A stretch of DNA of 64,000 nt, taken from the NCBI GenBank assembly GCA_023634235.1, contig JAMKCF010000011.1, positions 19,206,027 to 19,270,026 on the forward strand, written 5' to 3'. The position numbers and the translations under genes are program-made. This document shows, piece after piece, positions 32,897 through 45,254 of this stretch (its first letter is position 1; every line of letters starts with the position of its first letter). The stretch is from Pisaster brevispinus. Lineage: Eukaryota > Echinodermata > Asteroidea > Forcipulatida > Asteriidae. The notes under the pieces were generated by a model. That model did no database searches, had not been told where the DNA came from, and was given only the letters and a program-made list of their open reading frames with translations.

Positions 32897-33152
32897 GTTA
32901 CACTCTTGGGTTAGAATTGACCCGGGGACCTGACCCGTTTCTGGGTCAAGCTGGCCTGTTTTGGGGTCAGGCTGACCTGCATTTTTATATTTTCTTCTTT
33001 TTGTATGGCCTTTAGCCTGGATTCTGCGTAAGTTTGATCCATTTTAGGGTTATTTTGACACCGATTCCGGGTTTAAAATGACCCAGAAATAGGTCAGGCC
33101 CCCTTTGGGATCCAGAACCGGGTCAATTCTGACGTGGGAGTTTTTACAGTCT
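32897..33152. mobile_element. GGTCA-rich inverted-repeat element, copy C
   Basis: AGAATTGACCCGG near 32916 is mirrored by CCGGGTCAATTCT near 33118. The interior is packed with GGGTCA/TGACCC half-sites. Related to copies A (1275-1445) and B (5262-5491). It looks like a non-autonomous DNA transposon. Confidence 0.65.
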
Positions 33153-33319
33153 ACACGACGGCCATGCGTACCTCAATTATCACAATCTTCTCCCCTCGGT
33201 ACATAAGATGCATTTCGTGGCCCATAATGATGACTACTCCTATACATGAAACGACTATTTTGCTTCAATCTATACACTCTTCCAAAATATTTTGCCGTGG
33301 TCCAATATTTAACCCGCAT

Positions 33320-33475
33320 TGAATGTACGTTGCCCAGGCCATACCATTGTTCCAGGCCAAGCTATTGTTTGATATTAATTGCCCAGACCACTTCATTGTT
33401 TTGTATAGCAATTGCCCCGGGCCAAGTTGATGTTCGATATTAATTGCCCAGACCACACCATTGTTTGATAGCATC
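33320..33475. repeat. Imperfect tandem repeats of TTGCCCAGRCCA
   Basis: GCCCAGGCCA, GCCCAGACCAC and GATATTAATTGCCCAGACCAC recur two or three times in about 150 bases. Non-coding. Confidence 0.6.
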
Positions 33476-33479
33476 AACA

Positions 33480-35760
33480 TAACAATCACAGAACTCATAA
33501 AAGAAATAATATTATTGTAACCCAGCATTATGTTTAATAAACTTCCTACACAAAAATGAAAACCGATTAGCACTAAAGAGTTGATACAATAAGATCGTTA
33601 AGAAGTACTTTGACCCGATGTCAGGCGTACAAAATAAACGCTGTTTAACTTCAAGGAAGTCATTATTTCTCTAACAACACAGAGGGTCATCTTCCTAATG
33701 TAGTTGCCAAAACAATGGCGTGTGGAAAGGTTTTCTTTGGCTAGGCTTCCATTGACGGTTGACCTCATATCCTCCCTGCCACTGACAAGTTATGGTGTAT
33801 AATCTACCGCTAGAATGATGATGTCATGGTGGGTTCAAAAGGGCGGGAAAGGAGAATGGGTGAGCGGCCTTTAGAATAACTTGTCACGCTATAAAATTTA
33901 AAAAAAACAAATGTACGCTCATGTGGGGTCAGAATGGAGCAGTTTACGGTTCAATGGGGGCCTGCGCTTCATTCTCGGGGTCAGCATGGTGATAACAGTA
34001 TTTCGGGTTTTGACACTGTTCATGCAAGGAATCCAGGTCAATTATTCAAACTCGGATTCGGGGCAACGTTGTATAATAGATAAAATGGGTCCATGCTGAG
34101 GAAATGGGAGTCACAGCCGTGTCAGGAATTCTTGTTGTCGAGTTTTAAAAGGTTCATGGACGACGGTTCGTCACATTATTCTAGACGCATTTTGTCAGAG
34201 GCATGCAAAACTAAGGTTGATCACGATCGCGAAAAAAAGAACATGTTTTTCAATATTATTGCTGCAGAACGTTTTTCATCTCAACTGCAGGCCTACTACT
34301 GAAGCGGGGGTTTTAAATTACAGGTACGCAAAGCTATATAATTTCATTTCGCTTCACCGAAGCACGGGTCGAGTATAGTCTTTAAAAAATTACTTTCCGC
34401 ACAGAAACAAAAGCCTCTCCATCCAGTCCTTGACTAATTACTCAAAAAGCTTGCATAAAATTACAATTGACTCTTGCAGTCGTCTCCCCCCCCCCCCCCC
34501 CCCCCCCCCCACCGCACTGGCAGCCAGTACTAGACTTCGGGATTACGTAGGGAAAGCTTTCGGGATGATTGGCCAGTAAAGGATTGTGTGGCGTGCTTGG
34601 CCGGGGCTCACGCAGTCTGTTATACACCGAGCATCCAGCTGTCATGCGATCAGGAACACGCACTGATGTACCAAGCAGGCTCAGCAGAATTGCCTTATAC
34701 CGGGGTTCGAATTTCCTCTGCCCCGACCATTTGTTATTACTCACTGGGATCGAGCGCCAGAGTCCCGCCGGTGTCTCTCTTCAAGTCCAGCCCTGCCAAT
34801 CTAAGCGTTTATCGAACCTCTATACATTCGAGCAGGTAAGCAAACTACTGAATTTTGGGTCTCTCAGATCTGTGTGGTTCTTGTGTTTTCACTGGCTGTC
34901 TTAGGGGAGCAGGGAGCGGGACCACTTATAGCACGATCGATAGAAGATGGCAGAAATGAAACAAGGGAATGTGAGAAGCGAGGATTGAAGGAAAAACCTT
35001 CTGAAGAAATATACTCGACTAGTCCCCCGTTACACGGAAGCCAACTAAATCGGAAATACGGAAAATATGTTGAGTTTTTTACAAACAGTCGGCTAGTTTA
35101 TAAATAACAAATTGTAAACATGATTTATATAACAATACCAACCTTTGTCAACAAAATAATAATGGCTAAAAGTTAAAGCGCCCTACGAAGTGTTGGAAAT
35201 TCCCCCAAACGAGAATAGTATATAAATTAACAATTCCCTTAAGATGGGGACTGGGCAGTAGGTCTTCAAAAACACCGTTGTATCGTTTCTCGTATAAACA
35301 AGGAGCACGCCGTAAGCCTATACATTTCTCTTATTTAAATTGTTTGCAAGCGCCAGTTTTTCGTAGATAGTTTTTAAATTTACCAAAATACAAAATATTG
35401 TAGTCCCTAGCGCAAACAAACAAAATATGAAAAAAAGCTTGCCGCCATGTTGAAAACCAAACGCGGCATTAGCCCATCTTTCTAACTATGAACGAAAACG
35501 GGGCTTCATGTCTTGTTTTATTAAAGTAATTGCAGTTAGAAAACCTTTTTGTTCAAAAATATTTTTAAAATATGCTCTGAACTTTAAGATTCCATTCTTG
35601 AAAAGCAAACAAACGATACACAACTTTTAAGTGTGGCTTGTGTATGCAAAACCAATGAGGACTTTGCTAAAAAAATAAGCCATAAAAAACGAGGGAAAAC
35701 ATGGTTCTGAGTTTTACACCATTAACACACAATGTGCGTGTAGCCTGTGGTCCGCATATT
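33480..35760. other. Intergenic, no gene recognised
   Basis: Contains an unbroken run of about 25 C at 34486-34510. A relatively GC-rich patch at 34510-34840 ends in GAGCAG/GTAAGC, which could be a splice donor, but no coding sequence links to it. Confidence 0.5.
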
Positions 35761-35765
35761 GTAGG

Positions 35766-35889
35766 GACTTGAAACACTATGTGGACTTAACACGTCCACA
35801 CAGTGTTATTTACAGTGTTGGAGAATATGATTTTGAAAAGAAAGTGTACAGAACAAAGGAATGCACACAGAGGGACCGCAACACAGAGC
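35766..35889. repeat. Right arm of a 7-kb-spaced inverted repeat
   Basis: Inverted partner of 28724-28848, roughly three-quarters identical by eye. Confidence 0.75.
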
Positions 35890-35899
35890 TACGTGTGCT

Positions 35900-38800
35900 T
35901 GTGCGTGTGTTTTGGGGTTTTGTTTTTGTTTTGCCTTGGGTTTTTTTTTTTTTTTTTGGGGGGGGGGGGGTTGTGGAAGGAAAGACACGATCAATCTCTC
36001 GTTCTGATGGGTTAAATGTGTAACATGTGGATCCCATTCAAATATCGCTCTCGTGAATGCAGTGACCGTGAATGCAGTGACATTGGAGGGAACTGTAGCG
36101 ATGATTCACAGAATTGCAAAACAAACCAAAGCTACGTTCAAGTTCCCCAATGACCTCTTGGTTTATCTAAGCCGATCTTTACCAACCTTTCTTGCCCCCA
36201 TTTTGAAGCGTTCGTGTCACAGAGACTGCCATGAGAGGGTACACGAGATACGTGTCTGATGCTAATTACTCTTGAAAGTAATTGGGTGAGGATTTTGAAA
36301 TGACCTTTCGTGTCAAATAGTGAACTGTTGAATCTTTTGAAGGACATGGCTGAGTCCGTGTGTTGCATTTCTTCCTGTTTTTTTTTTTTTATTTCCAGGG
36401 CCGCAAACTTTCTAACAGAAACAAAATAGAAGCGCCAATTCGGCTTTAGGCATATAGACCTCAGAAGTAATCCATACCGTAGTGACACTGAAGTGGAGCG
36501 TACTCTTCTCAACCTCTTCCCCAGGGTGTGTCGAGCAGTACGAGGTTGACTGTTCTCTCACCCTGGTTTTGGAACATTTGCATATCCAAACATTTTGTAT
36601 ACGTATGCAAATTAGAATAGTCTGGCTGCATATCGAAATTCACATCTTCGCCATAGTCTCGTGGTCCGGTACCAGATTTAGTAGCTTGTATGTATTGGAA
36701 ACATGTACATGTGCTAATGTAATGTTGTTGTCCAATCAGGGTCCAAGTGAGGAGTTTCCATCCCAGGGTTTACTACTTACAAACATGGTTGGAAATAAAG
36801 TAAACCATGGGGACGAGGTTGTACTCTTCTAGATCCATGGAACAAAATCGCTTGAATACGCATGCGTATAGTATAACGTCACGAGGCGATCAAACAGAAC
36901 ATGAAATTTATTTTATGAGCGAAATGCTAACGAAGGGCACAAATGATGTTGCATTTTGGCGGTTATACAGTTCCACCTCGGCAGCACTTTTTCTGCGTTG
37001 CGCCCAATGAAACTGGGCGCAAAAGTTGCAAATCGGCACGAGCTAAGTTGCGTATTAAAGTTGACAATCATGGCGACCGCGGAAATCTCACATGTTCTGA
37101 TCTGCGCGCAGCGATAACGCCAAAGGGGGTGTTCCGAATAGAATCAGGGTAAAAATTAGGCTAGAAGATTACGCCTTGTTGACCGTTACGTGGATTAGAT
37201 AAAGACTTTAATACCAAGCGGTTGCCGAGTAAGCGGGTTAATTAAATCACTGCTGGTCAAGATTGTATTGCACTGATCAGAGAGTATGGTCCTTGCTATA
37301 TATGCACTGATGATGCGTTGAGACGGCCATTTTGATTTCACCTTACAGAGTGAATGCAACTAACTACAGCGGTAGCTATGCTATACGGCAATCACTTCGT
37401 GCATGGCGTTAGACACTGTCCCAAAGCCCATTTTACGAATTACTAATTTGTCAAATAATCAATTTACAAGTGTTGTTGCAGGCGCGGTCGTCATGCACGT
37501 TTCATTTTAGTCACAGAAATGACTCCATTAAAATAATGTTCATGCTCTTTGTGAATAGTCATGGTGCCGTTCACTTCGATATTGCAACTTTGTGACGTCA
37601 TGCGTGGAGTGACTGGCTGGCTTCTAGCCCAAGCTAATCAGCGTACTTGAAAAAAAACCGGTCTTCAAGGTTTGCATCATAACTGCCCTTGTGCATCTGT
37701 TAAGACGATTGAATGTTTTGCTTGCATTCGGCCGTCCATGCCAATCAGCGCGGTGTGTTTATCAACAATAGACGGATCTATAGCCCATACGCATATCTAA
37801 ATGCGCATGATCGGCTTGCAAAGGATTCTGGGTAAAATCAATTCCAAGCAACACCGGCGACCATGTTGGTGCGCTGATTTTTAAGCATTGTGGTACACAG
37901 CTATAAAACCTGGAATAGTTACATGTAAACTACAGCATGCTGGGGTCCATCTTGGCAGCTCGATTTATATTTTAATTGTTCCCACGGATGCATTGAGGTA
38001 TATGTTCAAGATGGCGCATGTGCATATGGGTAATTCCATTGTTTGACCTTCGCTAATGGCAGCCTATGCAAGGGTTTTATTAGGTATATCATTTCAAAAG
38101 GAGTTTGATTAGTACTAATTGATAACACTTTGATCGATTTTTTCCCGATTTGCCGTATCAAAATAAGATCCCTGATAAACCTCGGTGTTCTTGCCTCAAA
38201 AACGAGACTAACCTTGATGGAATTTGACATTTTGTTCGCATGATGTGTTTTATGGAAAACTAGAAGAATATAATGAATAAACTCGACAAGAAATCAACAA
38301 CAACATCAAAACTTTAAATGGCCATACCTGAACACATTAACGATATAAAGCACAGATTCACTTGGAATGGGGCCATTTATAGGAGAAACAAAACAGATGT
38401 ATGCTTTGTTGCCAGTGTCGGTCCAACATTTATTAATGGACATTCTCAATGATTCTTCCTGTAGTTGAAACACGTTGTTGTTGTTTTATGATCGGCAACC
38501 ACGCTGTTTGTTACTACCGGTGTTGACCAACATTGCTATGTTGTCGTTATTCATTTCCATTGTAGGCCTACTTAGCAATTGCCTTCCGCGAATTTTGACA
38601 TGTTGTTAAATAGATTGGACTTCGTTTTACCAGAATAGTTTAGCTCTTTTACTAAACTCAGGAAGTACTGCCTGTGAAGTTTTTGTTTCGTTTTGGGGTG
38701 TTTTTTTTTCTTTGCTTTTGCGACGAATATATTTTGAAGAAAGATGTGTTGAATTCGTTGATGGAATTTAATTTTTTTGATAATTGCATATTCATGAGAC

Positions 38801-39952
38801 CATTTTAACTAGGGACAGTTAGGTAAAATTGCAGACTCACACGATGAGGGACAATGTTAGCAAATGCTGACATAATTTTAAATTGCTATTTAACCACACC
38901 GTACACACTGGTTAGCTCATACCCCATGATATCATTATCTTGGCCATGCCACACGTCCTGTAGGGGATGGGGTGTCAATCAACATGGGTCAGTGATTTGG
39001 TTCGAAGGGGCTGGACAGTAATATGAACCCTGCCAGCATCCTTTGTGTACAACATCGGTTTGTCAATTGTCAATAGTAGATGAAACCAAATATTAAGACT
39101 TAATTAATAAAGCAAACAAATAAGTATAACCTTAACCATGCAATACCTGGACATGTTAACATCAAACTCAAATGTTTGAAAAATAATGCAGGGTTAATTC
39201 CACACCCTCTGTCGACAAAAGGTGGCGTCGACTCGGTCGACAAAAGCGAAGCGAGGGTGTTCTCACTCCCACATTCACCCTGGTAATCGCTTTCAGGTCC
39301 CTTTCTGATCACTCCCTGATCTCTTTCAGATCCCTTTCGGACCCCTTTAGTTAAAGTCCTCGGGTTCATTTGGGTGTACAGTCACACAGCACAGCTTCAG
39401 CTTTGGCTATCTTGCACAAACCATTACTTAGTACTTATTTTATACAGTTTATAACCCTGGAGCAAAACAAAATTCTAGTCTAAAACTGTATCCAGTTTTT
39501 TGCTTGTCATCAGCCAAATCCAAAGCAATGTCTTCTGCATGATTATCAGCATCGGGGTGTTGTACTTGTACATGTGATGACGTTAATATCTCTTGCATCT
39601 CCCACCAGTGATGTGCCGAATTCACGCCGTTTCAACGACCAATTTGGCGGCAATTAGCAAGCCCGTTAAAAGCTATAACCACTTAAAAAAGGCACGAGGA
39701 AGGATAAAGTTGACTCGAGGTCAATGAGAATAAAAAAAGTAATCTTGTCAACTCAATCGACCAAAACATTGTTAGCATTTCTACAATCAGGAAACATTAT
39801 TGGTTATACACGTTAAAAATAAACTTGCGGATATTAACTATAAAACAACGATGCGTAGAGGACAACCAATTTGCATCTGCCAACTGTCATTAAAAACGTG
39901 TAGCCGGACAAAATGTGAACGAATATTGGTTCACGTTCAGAACATTTTGAAG
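35900..39952. other. Intergenic, no gene recognised
   Basis: Contains homopolymers (T and G tracts at 35941-35970) and scattered short open frames. The longest, on the minus strand near 36138-36512, has no recognisable domain. Nothing more was seen. Confidence 0.5.
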
Positions 39953-39955
39953 TAA

Positions 39956-40178
39956 GGCCGTGTCCGAAACGGCAACTTCGGCTACAGCTACAGCTATCAG
40001 CGCGTCTGCTGCCAGTGTTGAAGCGCGTGAGTTTGTTTCTTTCACGCGTTAAAGCAATGTACGTGGGACCACAGTGGTCCCAAAAACGTTCGAATACGCG
40101 CGAGACTTGCATGGTCTATAGACAGACGCGCGCGATCTAGCCGTAGCTGTAGCCGAAGTCGCCGTTTCGGACACGGCC
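39956..40178. mobile_element. Harbinger-like MITE with TAA target duplication
   Basis: GGCCGTGTCCGAAACGGC opens the element and its inverse closes it. The arms continue to match through the ACTTCGGCTACAGCTACAGCT block, about 40 bases. TAA flanks both ends (39953-39955, 40179-40181), as expected of the PIF/Harbinger superfamily. 223 bp, no coding capacity. Confidence 0.85.
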
Positions 40179-40254
40179 TAATATCGATGTATGGTCATGG
40201 TTTGCACTTCATCAAAAATAAGTTTAAAATTCGTGGCCATTTTGAACTCCAAGG

Positions 40255-40450
40255 TATTATACAGGATCGGTTGAGCTGACAAAGTAGTCGTACACAGTGT
40301 TCACGTTTTGTGTGATCAATCATATACATGAAATAACAAACCTGTGAAAATTTGGGCTTAATCCATTGTTTGTGTTAGGAGAAAATAGTGAAAAACCATG
40401 TATAATACCTTTGTGAATTGTGCCCATATAAAAACATGAATTCTATTAGA
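40255..40450. repeat. Dispersed AAATAACAAACC repeat, copy 1
   Basis: Shares GGAT-GGTT-AGCTGAC, TTTTGTGTGATCA, AAATAACAAACC-GTGAAAAT and AGGAGAAAATAGTGA with 49325-49510 and 54465-54700. Non-coding. Confidence 0.65.
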
Positions 40451-40499
40451 GTTAATTAATGTTATGCACATTACCGCGACTGAAGGGAACAATGCAATT

Positions 40500-43400
40500 T
40501 TGCTACATAATGCTTACTCCTATTTTCCGGTTAGACCGACCAAGAAATAAGGTCACAGATAATAACACAACTTTTTATAATGGCCATGTTTGGACGATTT
40601 TATGTCTATCTTTACGAGTAAATCCAGGGGACTAAACTTATTTTCAAAAAGCTTCCAAAAGTCGACAACATTAACCAAAACTTGATGCAATGCACCTTAT
40701 GGTGAAAAATACAAATTCAGTATACAAGAGTGGAAGTCCGGGGGCGAAACACTTATTCATCCATTAGCCATTTTGAGATATGGTGATCTCTAAATAAAGA
40801 CACTATTGTTTTGGTTTGGGTGTTTACAGCCAAATTTTCCCTAACCAAATAGTGCTCTAATGTTTCCAACATATCTCAAAATGGCGTATATTTGCGTTTA
40901 TGGATCCAGCCATCCAAACAGGAAAAAGCGCAAATGACAAGATAACAGGAAGTTGAAAACTCCCATGACTGTTTGTGCACCTTATATGTTTACATAAAAA
41001 CAGACACCTCTCTCGACTCAATTACAACAACAACAAAGGAGGAAAAAAAGACAACAAAATGACTCTAGCACACACTACGCACTCCCCCATTCTTTTTACA
41101 GATAAAAAAGAAGAAGAAAAAGACGACAGTCTTATTTTGTAACCACTAGCAACTGATACAAAACAATGTTATTAGTCATAATTGCACCTTCAGGGTCAGC
41201 CTTGAAAAATTATACAGCTCTCATCTTGAAGACAAAATCAGATGAACCAACAAGTCTAAGTTGATGAAAATACATCATCATCCTCTGTACGATAATAAAC
41301 AACATGTTTATTATTTGGATCTTATTTACCCAGCGGCATACGGGCCTTTGACTCATTCTAATTAAGCTTGACCCTGGCTGGGATATTAAACAAACGGTCT
41401 CAGTGTTAATATTATTTTGAAGACAATATGCCGTTTATGATTAGGTGTCGGTTGATCATGGCCGCCGAACCGAATCTTTAACTCGGGCATAAATTGGTCA
41501 CAGCTGACAAACCAAGCCAAACCGTGCGATAATCGGATGTAAGGTATACACACAATGCATTACTACTTCAATTGTAGAATGTGACGTAATTCCATCTGAA
41601 AGCATGCCCTTTTCCAAAAGACTGATTTTAATGCGTTAAGCCATTTTGTTTCAAGAGTTGACTCACAAAAACTAAGCTATGGGCCAAAAAGACCCATGAA
41701 CTCATGACGTCATTGTTTACCGCAATTCTTAAGCGTTGCAACTGGGTCCTGCATTTCCGACAGCTGTGCATAGACACAACAGGGTTTCCCATTCTTCTGC
41801 AAAGTGGTGAACAAATTGTGACGTCATCAGTACTAAGGTCTTTATTTGGGAAAGTGTTTTTTCACTTGAAACTTTCAAATTAAAATCCGCTCATTTTTTT
41901 TCTTCTGAATCAATACCACTAGCACATACCTTTATTTTGTTCTTACAACTGGAAACGATATAAAGGTCTTTGACTTCATCGAAAGTACTTTAATGCCTGT
42001 GTCATAAGATTGTATTCCTCGTTAAAAATATTGTGTTCTTTCCCCCAGGATGAGAATGTAGCATTTAATATTGTTTCCCCGTAGGCCTACGTGATAAACA
42101 GTTAAGTGTATAGTAGTTTTAATGCGATGAGGTTTCAACACTGTGTGTTAACGAACCATAGCTCATATACACAGGTTCAATTACAACCTATATACTCGCA
42201 TCAATCTTAGAGCATGAAAACTACTCGAAGAACATCTTCTTCTTTTTTAAATATTGAGCAGACCACTTCAAAAGGACAGTGGTAGTTGTTTTGTTGTTGA
42301 TTTTGTCGTTGTCGTGTTGTTGTCTTTGTTGATGATGCTACTGCTGTTGATATGGTTGTTGTTTTTGTTTGTTGTTGCTGTCGTTGCTGTTGTTGTTCCT
42401 GTGCTATAGCTTTTGTTGCTGTTGCTACTGCTTCTGCTGCTTTTGTTGTTTTTGTTGCTTTTTTTTTTCTTTGCTTGTTTCTTTGGCCTTGTAAAGAAAA
42501 AACATGTTCGGATTCAAACACATGTTTTCTCAACGACGCCAGAATTAAGACAGGAAATATTTGTCTCGATGCGATAAAATCGTAGATTTTGTTTTTTAAC
42601 CTTAGTGATCACTCAAACTAGAACAAATGTCATGAAACTCAAGTCAGTACTGAAGGCAGAAATATTTGGTCGCGCTTCGGGTATATTTTAAGACATTTAT
42701 AAATAACCTAATTTAGATTGAAGCCTGTCATTGAGACACTGCCGTGTATGGGCTAAAACTCCACAGTCTTAATCTTCTACTTAATGATCCAACATAATGA
42801 GGTAATCTTTAACCAAAGACAACAAGATGATAATTTTCGTAATGGGCGATTATCTTAGTTGGGGACTCCCCTGGCTGTTTCGTTAGCCTGGCAATCTGCC
42901 GGATTGCCGGCTCTCCTGAGGCATGTTGTCACGCTGACTAAGCTATGATCCACGGACACCAGGGGAGACTGAGTCAATACCATCTGAACGCAAAATGGGG
43001 AAGGAAAGTCCAAAACAAATAAATTGGGAGAAGAGATTATTGTTTATAAGAAGATTGCTTTTATTATAATTATACCTTGATTATCAATCACTGCGGTATC
43101 CGTCAACGACAACAACAAAGACTTTGCTCAATACAACATTTCAACACATGGGGGGATGTACACACCAGTTATCGAAAAAAAGAATGACGACTTTTTTATG
43201 ACAGCTTAGTTTCGGTACCGGTTTCAATTTTCTGAGTAAAATATTTTAGTGTGGTAAGTGACCTCAAGATTATGTTGTCTCCCTTCCTATGTTGGTTTTC
43301 TTTAGTTATCCTGTTTGGAATTACCAATTGTAACTGTCACAAGAACGCGCAAAAAGCTTCCGGGAAAATAGTCTAACCGTTATTCAAATCATGCCTGCAG

Positions 43401-43650
43401 ACCATGTCAAGTTATGTACAAAGAGAGTGACCCTTGTACAGTACATGCCAGGTTATTTCGCGGCAGGCAAGATTTGACACCGGTCATAGGAGAAATAATT
43501 ACTTTTATTTCCTAAATTGCTACATTAAATCAAGAGTTGTAAAATAATGACTAGCCACGTTGGAGAGAATTTTGTTCTGGTCTTGCGGTTAGCATTTTGG
43601 CCAGCTATTTTTAGGGAGAGGACGATGTTCCCACGTTCAAGAACCAGTCT
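40500..43650. other. Intergenic, no gene recognised
   Basis: AT-rich with a GTT/GTTGCT trinucleotide microsatellite at 42283-42460. No exon-like stretch with a recognisable product was seen. Confidence 0.5.
42283..42460. repeat. (GTT)n-rich trinucleotide microsatellite
   Basis: Impure GTT/GCT repeats. The poly-Gln/Thr/Ala antisense frame at 42207-42533 is a by-product of it. Confidence 0.85.
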
Positions 43651-43659
43651 TTTAATTTA

Positions 43660-44385
43660 GGGTCATAGGTTGGTAAGTACTCCACAAAAAAATGACCGTG
43701 AAACATGACTTTGTGAGAAGCGTTGCGGTTGTTGAAAGTAATAACTCTTTTGAGAAAGTATTCCTTTCGAAGTAAACATGGTTTGGAAAATATTATATGA
43801 ATCTGAGAAACGGTATAGATGCATGAATCGTTTCTCAGATTTCTGGGGCTGTTGTCTGTTTGCGACAGTGCCGTATTAGGGGGGAACAAGTGAGAGTACC
43901 AATTTTTTTTTAGGGGCGGGCACTTCTGGCCAAGTGTCCGTTTGCCTTTTTCTTTTCCTTTTTCCTTTTCAGCGCCCTTTTTAAAATGTATGTATTTGTT
44001 TTTTATTCTGGCGTGAGTGTCAATACAAACACATTGTCTGTGTGTAATTGGGAAAATGGTTGTAAAAACCAAAATGCTCACAATAAAACGTTTAAAATGT
44101 ATATTAGGGGCTATTTTACTCTGAAAATGTCCAATCCTCAAAGTCAAGATTGCACCGGGGGCGGACATCAATTGTGGGCACGCCCCCCCGTGCCCCTTTA
44201 GATGTGCTACTGGTTCGCAAATGCTGCGGCCAGCGATGCGGATGATACCTGCTGTCACCTCGCTCAACGTGGATGGATTCGACGTTCTTGTAAAAATACC
44301 GTTATTCAGCTAAAAGAAAATTCACATGTGACTTTTATTACATCTTTCTTCATAATTGTGCCTATAAAATCAGCATTACGTTGAC
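43660..44385 (+). repeat. Palindrome-bearing dispersed family, copy 2
   Basis: Matches 48435-48815 at both ends, with the palindrome at 43800-43841. Between about 43870 and 44210 it has extra sequence absent from the other copies, so this copy carries an insertion. The 218-codon minus-strand frame across it is a shadow. Confidence 0.7.
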
Positions 44386-44523
44386 AACAATCTTTACCTT
44401 TTAAGTTTGTAGGTGACAAAGGTAAATGGTAGGGGAATAACCGTTACTGCACCGGTCGTGTACCCAACAGGAAGCGCATAACACGTTTCATTTGAAAATG
44501 ATAGAGCTAAAAATAGAGTAATA

Positions 44524-45248
44524 TACGGAGCCCGGGAGGTGACATACCGAGAAAAAATTAAATAGCGTTTTCTCGCAGAAATAATTTTCAAAAAATTGAT
44601 TTTCTCTCGGAAAAATGTTTCCATAATTTGTTTTCTCACGGAAATAGTTTTCCAAAATTCATTTTCTCGCGGAAATAATTTTCAAAAATTTGTTTTCTCG
44701 CGAATATATTTTTTCCTAAATTCGTGCGTGCTCTCGCCGAAATATCCTTTTTTTTCCCAGCATGGAGTTTAAGTCTGGCGTGGGCACATTTCAAATGAAC
44801 TTCAGCAAAGATCACTTGTTGCCGTTTTTGTTCAAGTAGTTCTTTAACATGAAGGGTACTATTTCGTGTAGGGGTTTGGGCGAGTTGAGTCAAGCGCATA
44901 GCTAGCGGTTTGCGTAGTCTTGATTGAAAAAGGCACCAATATGCGTGTGAAAGCAAGAGTACGTGGGACCAAAGTGGTCCCAAAATGTCTTAACTGTGCG
45001 TGAGACGTTATTGGTATGGTGAAAACAAATATGCATTTTTATTCAGCATGTGACGTCAGATGCTTGGGCTCCACTACGATGTGTTGTCTTGTAGGAACAA
45101 GAGAATGATCCCATGGGAGCGACATAACATCTTGGGGGAAAGAAAAAAATGGGGAATTATTTTCGCGAGAAAACGAAATTCGGGAAATTATTTCCGCGAG
45201 AAAACGATATAATATTTTTTCTCGGCATGTCACCTCCCGGGCTCCGTA
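44524..45248. mobile_element. 725-bp inverted-repeat transposon with 6-bp target duplication
   Basis: TACGGAGCCCGGGAGGTGACAT opens the element and its inverse closes it, with one mismatch in the first 22 bases. The match continues through ACCGAGAAAAAA and TTTTCTCGCRGAAATAATTT. GTAATA flanks both ends (44518-44523, 45249-45254). Inside the left end, a TTTTCTCGCGGAAATA unit recurs about five times (44568-44705). No transposase frame exists. Superfamily not identified. Confidence 0.88.
44568..44745. repeat. Subterminal tandem repeats of the 725-bp element
   Basis: Units of about 33 bases centred on TTTTCTCGCGGAAATAATTTTC, about five copies with drift. One or two more units lie inverted at 45150-45210. 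Confidence 0.8.
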
Positions 45249-45254
45249 GTAATA

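Noticed and set aside
34569..34904. GC-richer frames ending near a GTAAGC donor, a possible first exon
   Set aside because: No downstream exon in phase or product was recognisable. A non-coding exon remains possible but unsupported.
39100..39369. Minus-strand frame with repeated KGSERDQG-like segments
   Set aside because: It reflects short imperfect DNA repeats (GATCCCTTTC/GATCACTCC), has no recognisable domain, and has no neighbouring exons.
42207..42533. Gln/Thr/Ala-rich minus-strand frame
   Set aside because: It is the translation of a (GTT)n microsatellite.
43611..44267. 218-codon minus-strand frame, the longest unexplained one
   Set aside because: It crosses a repeat-family copy and an insertion within it. 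It has no recognisable domain, and the matching copy at 48435-48815 does not keep the frame.
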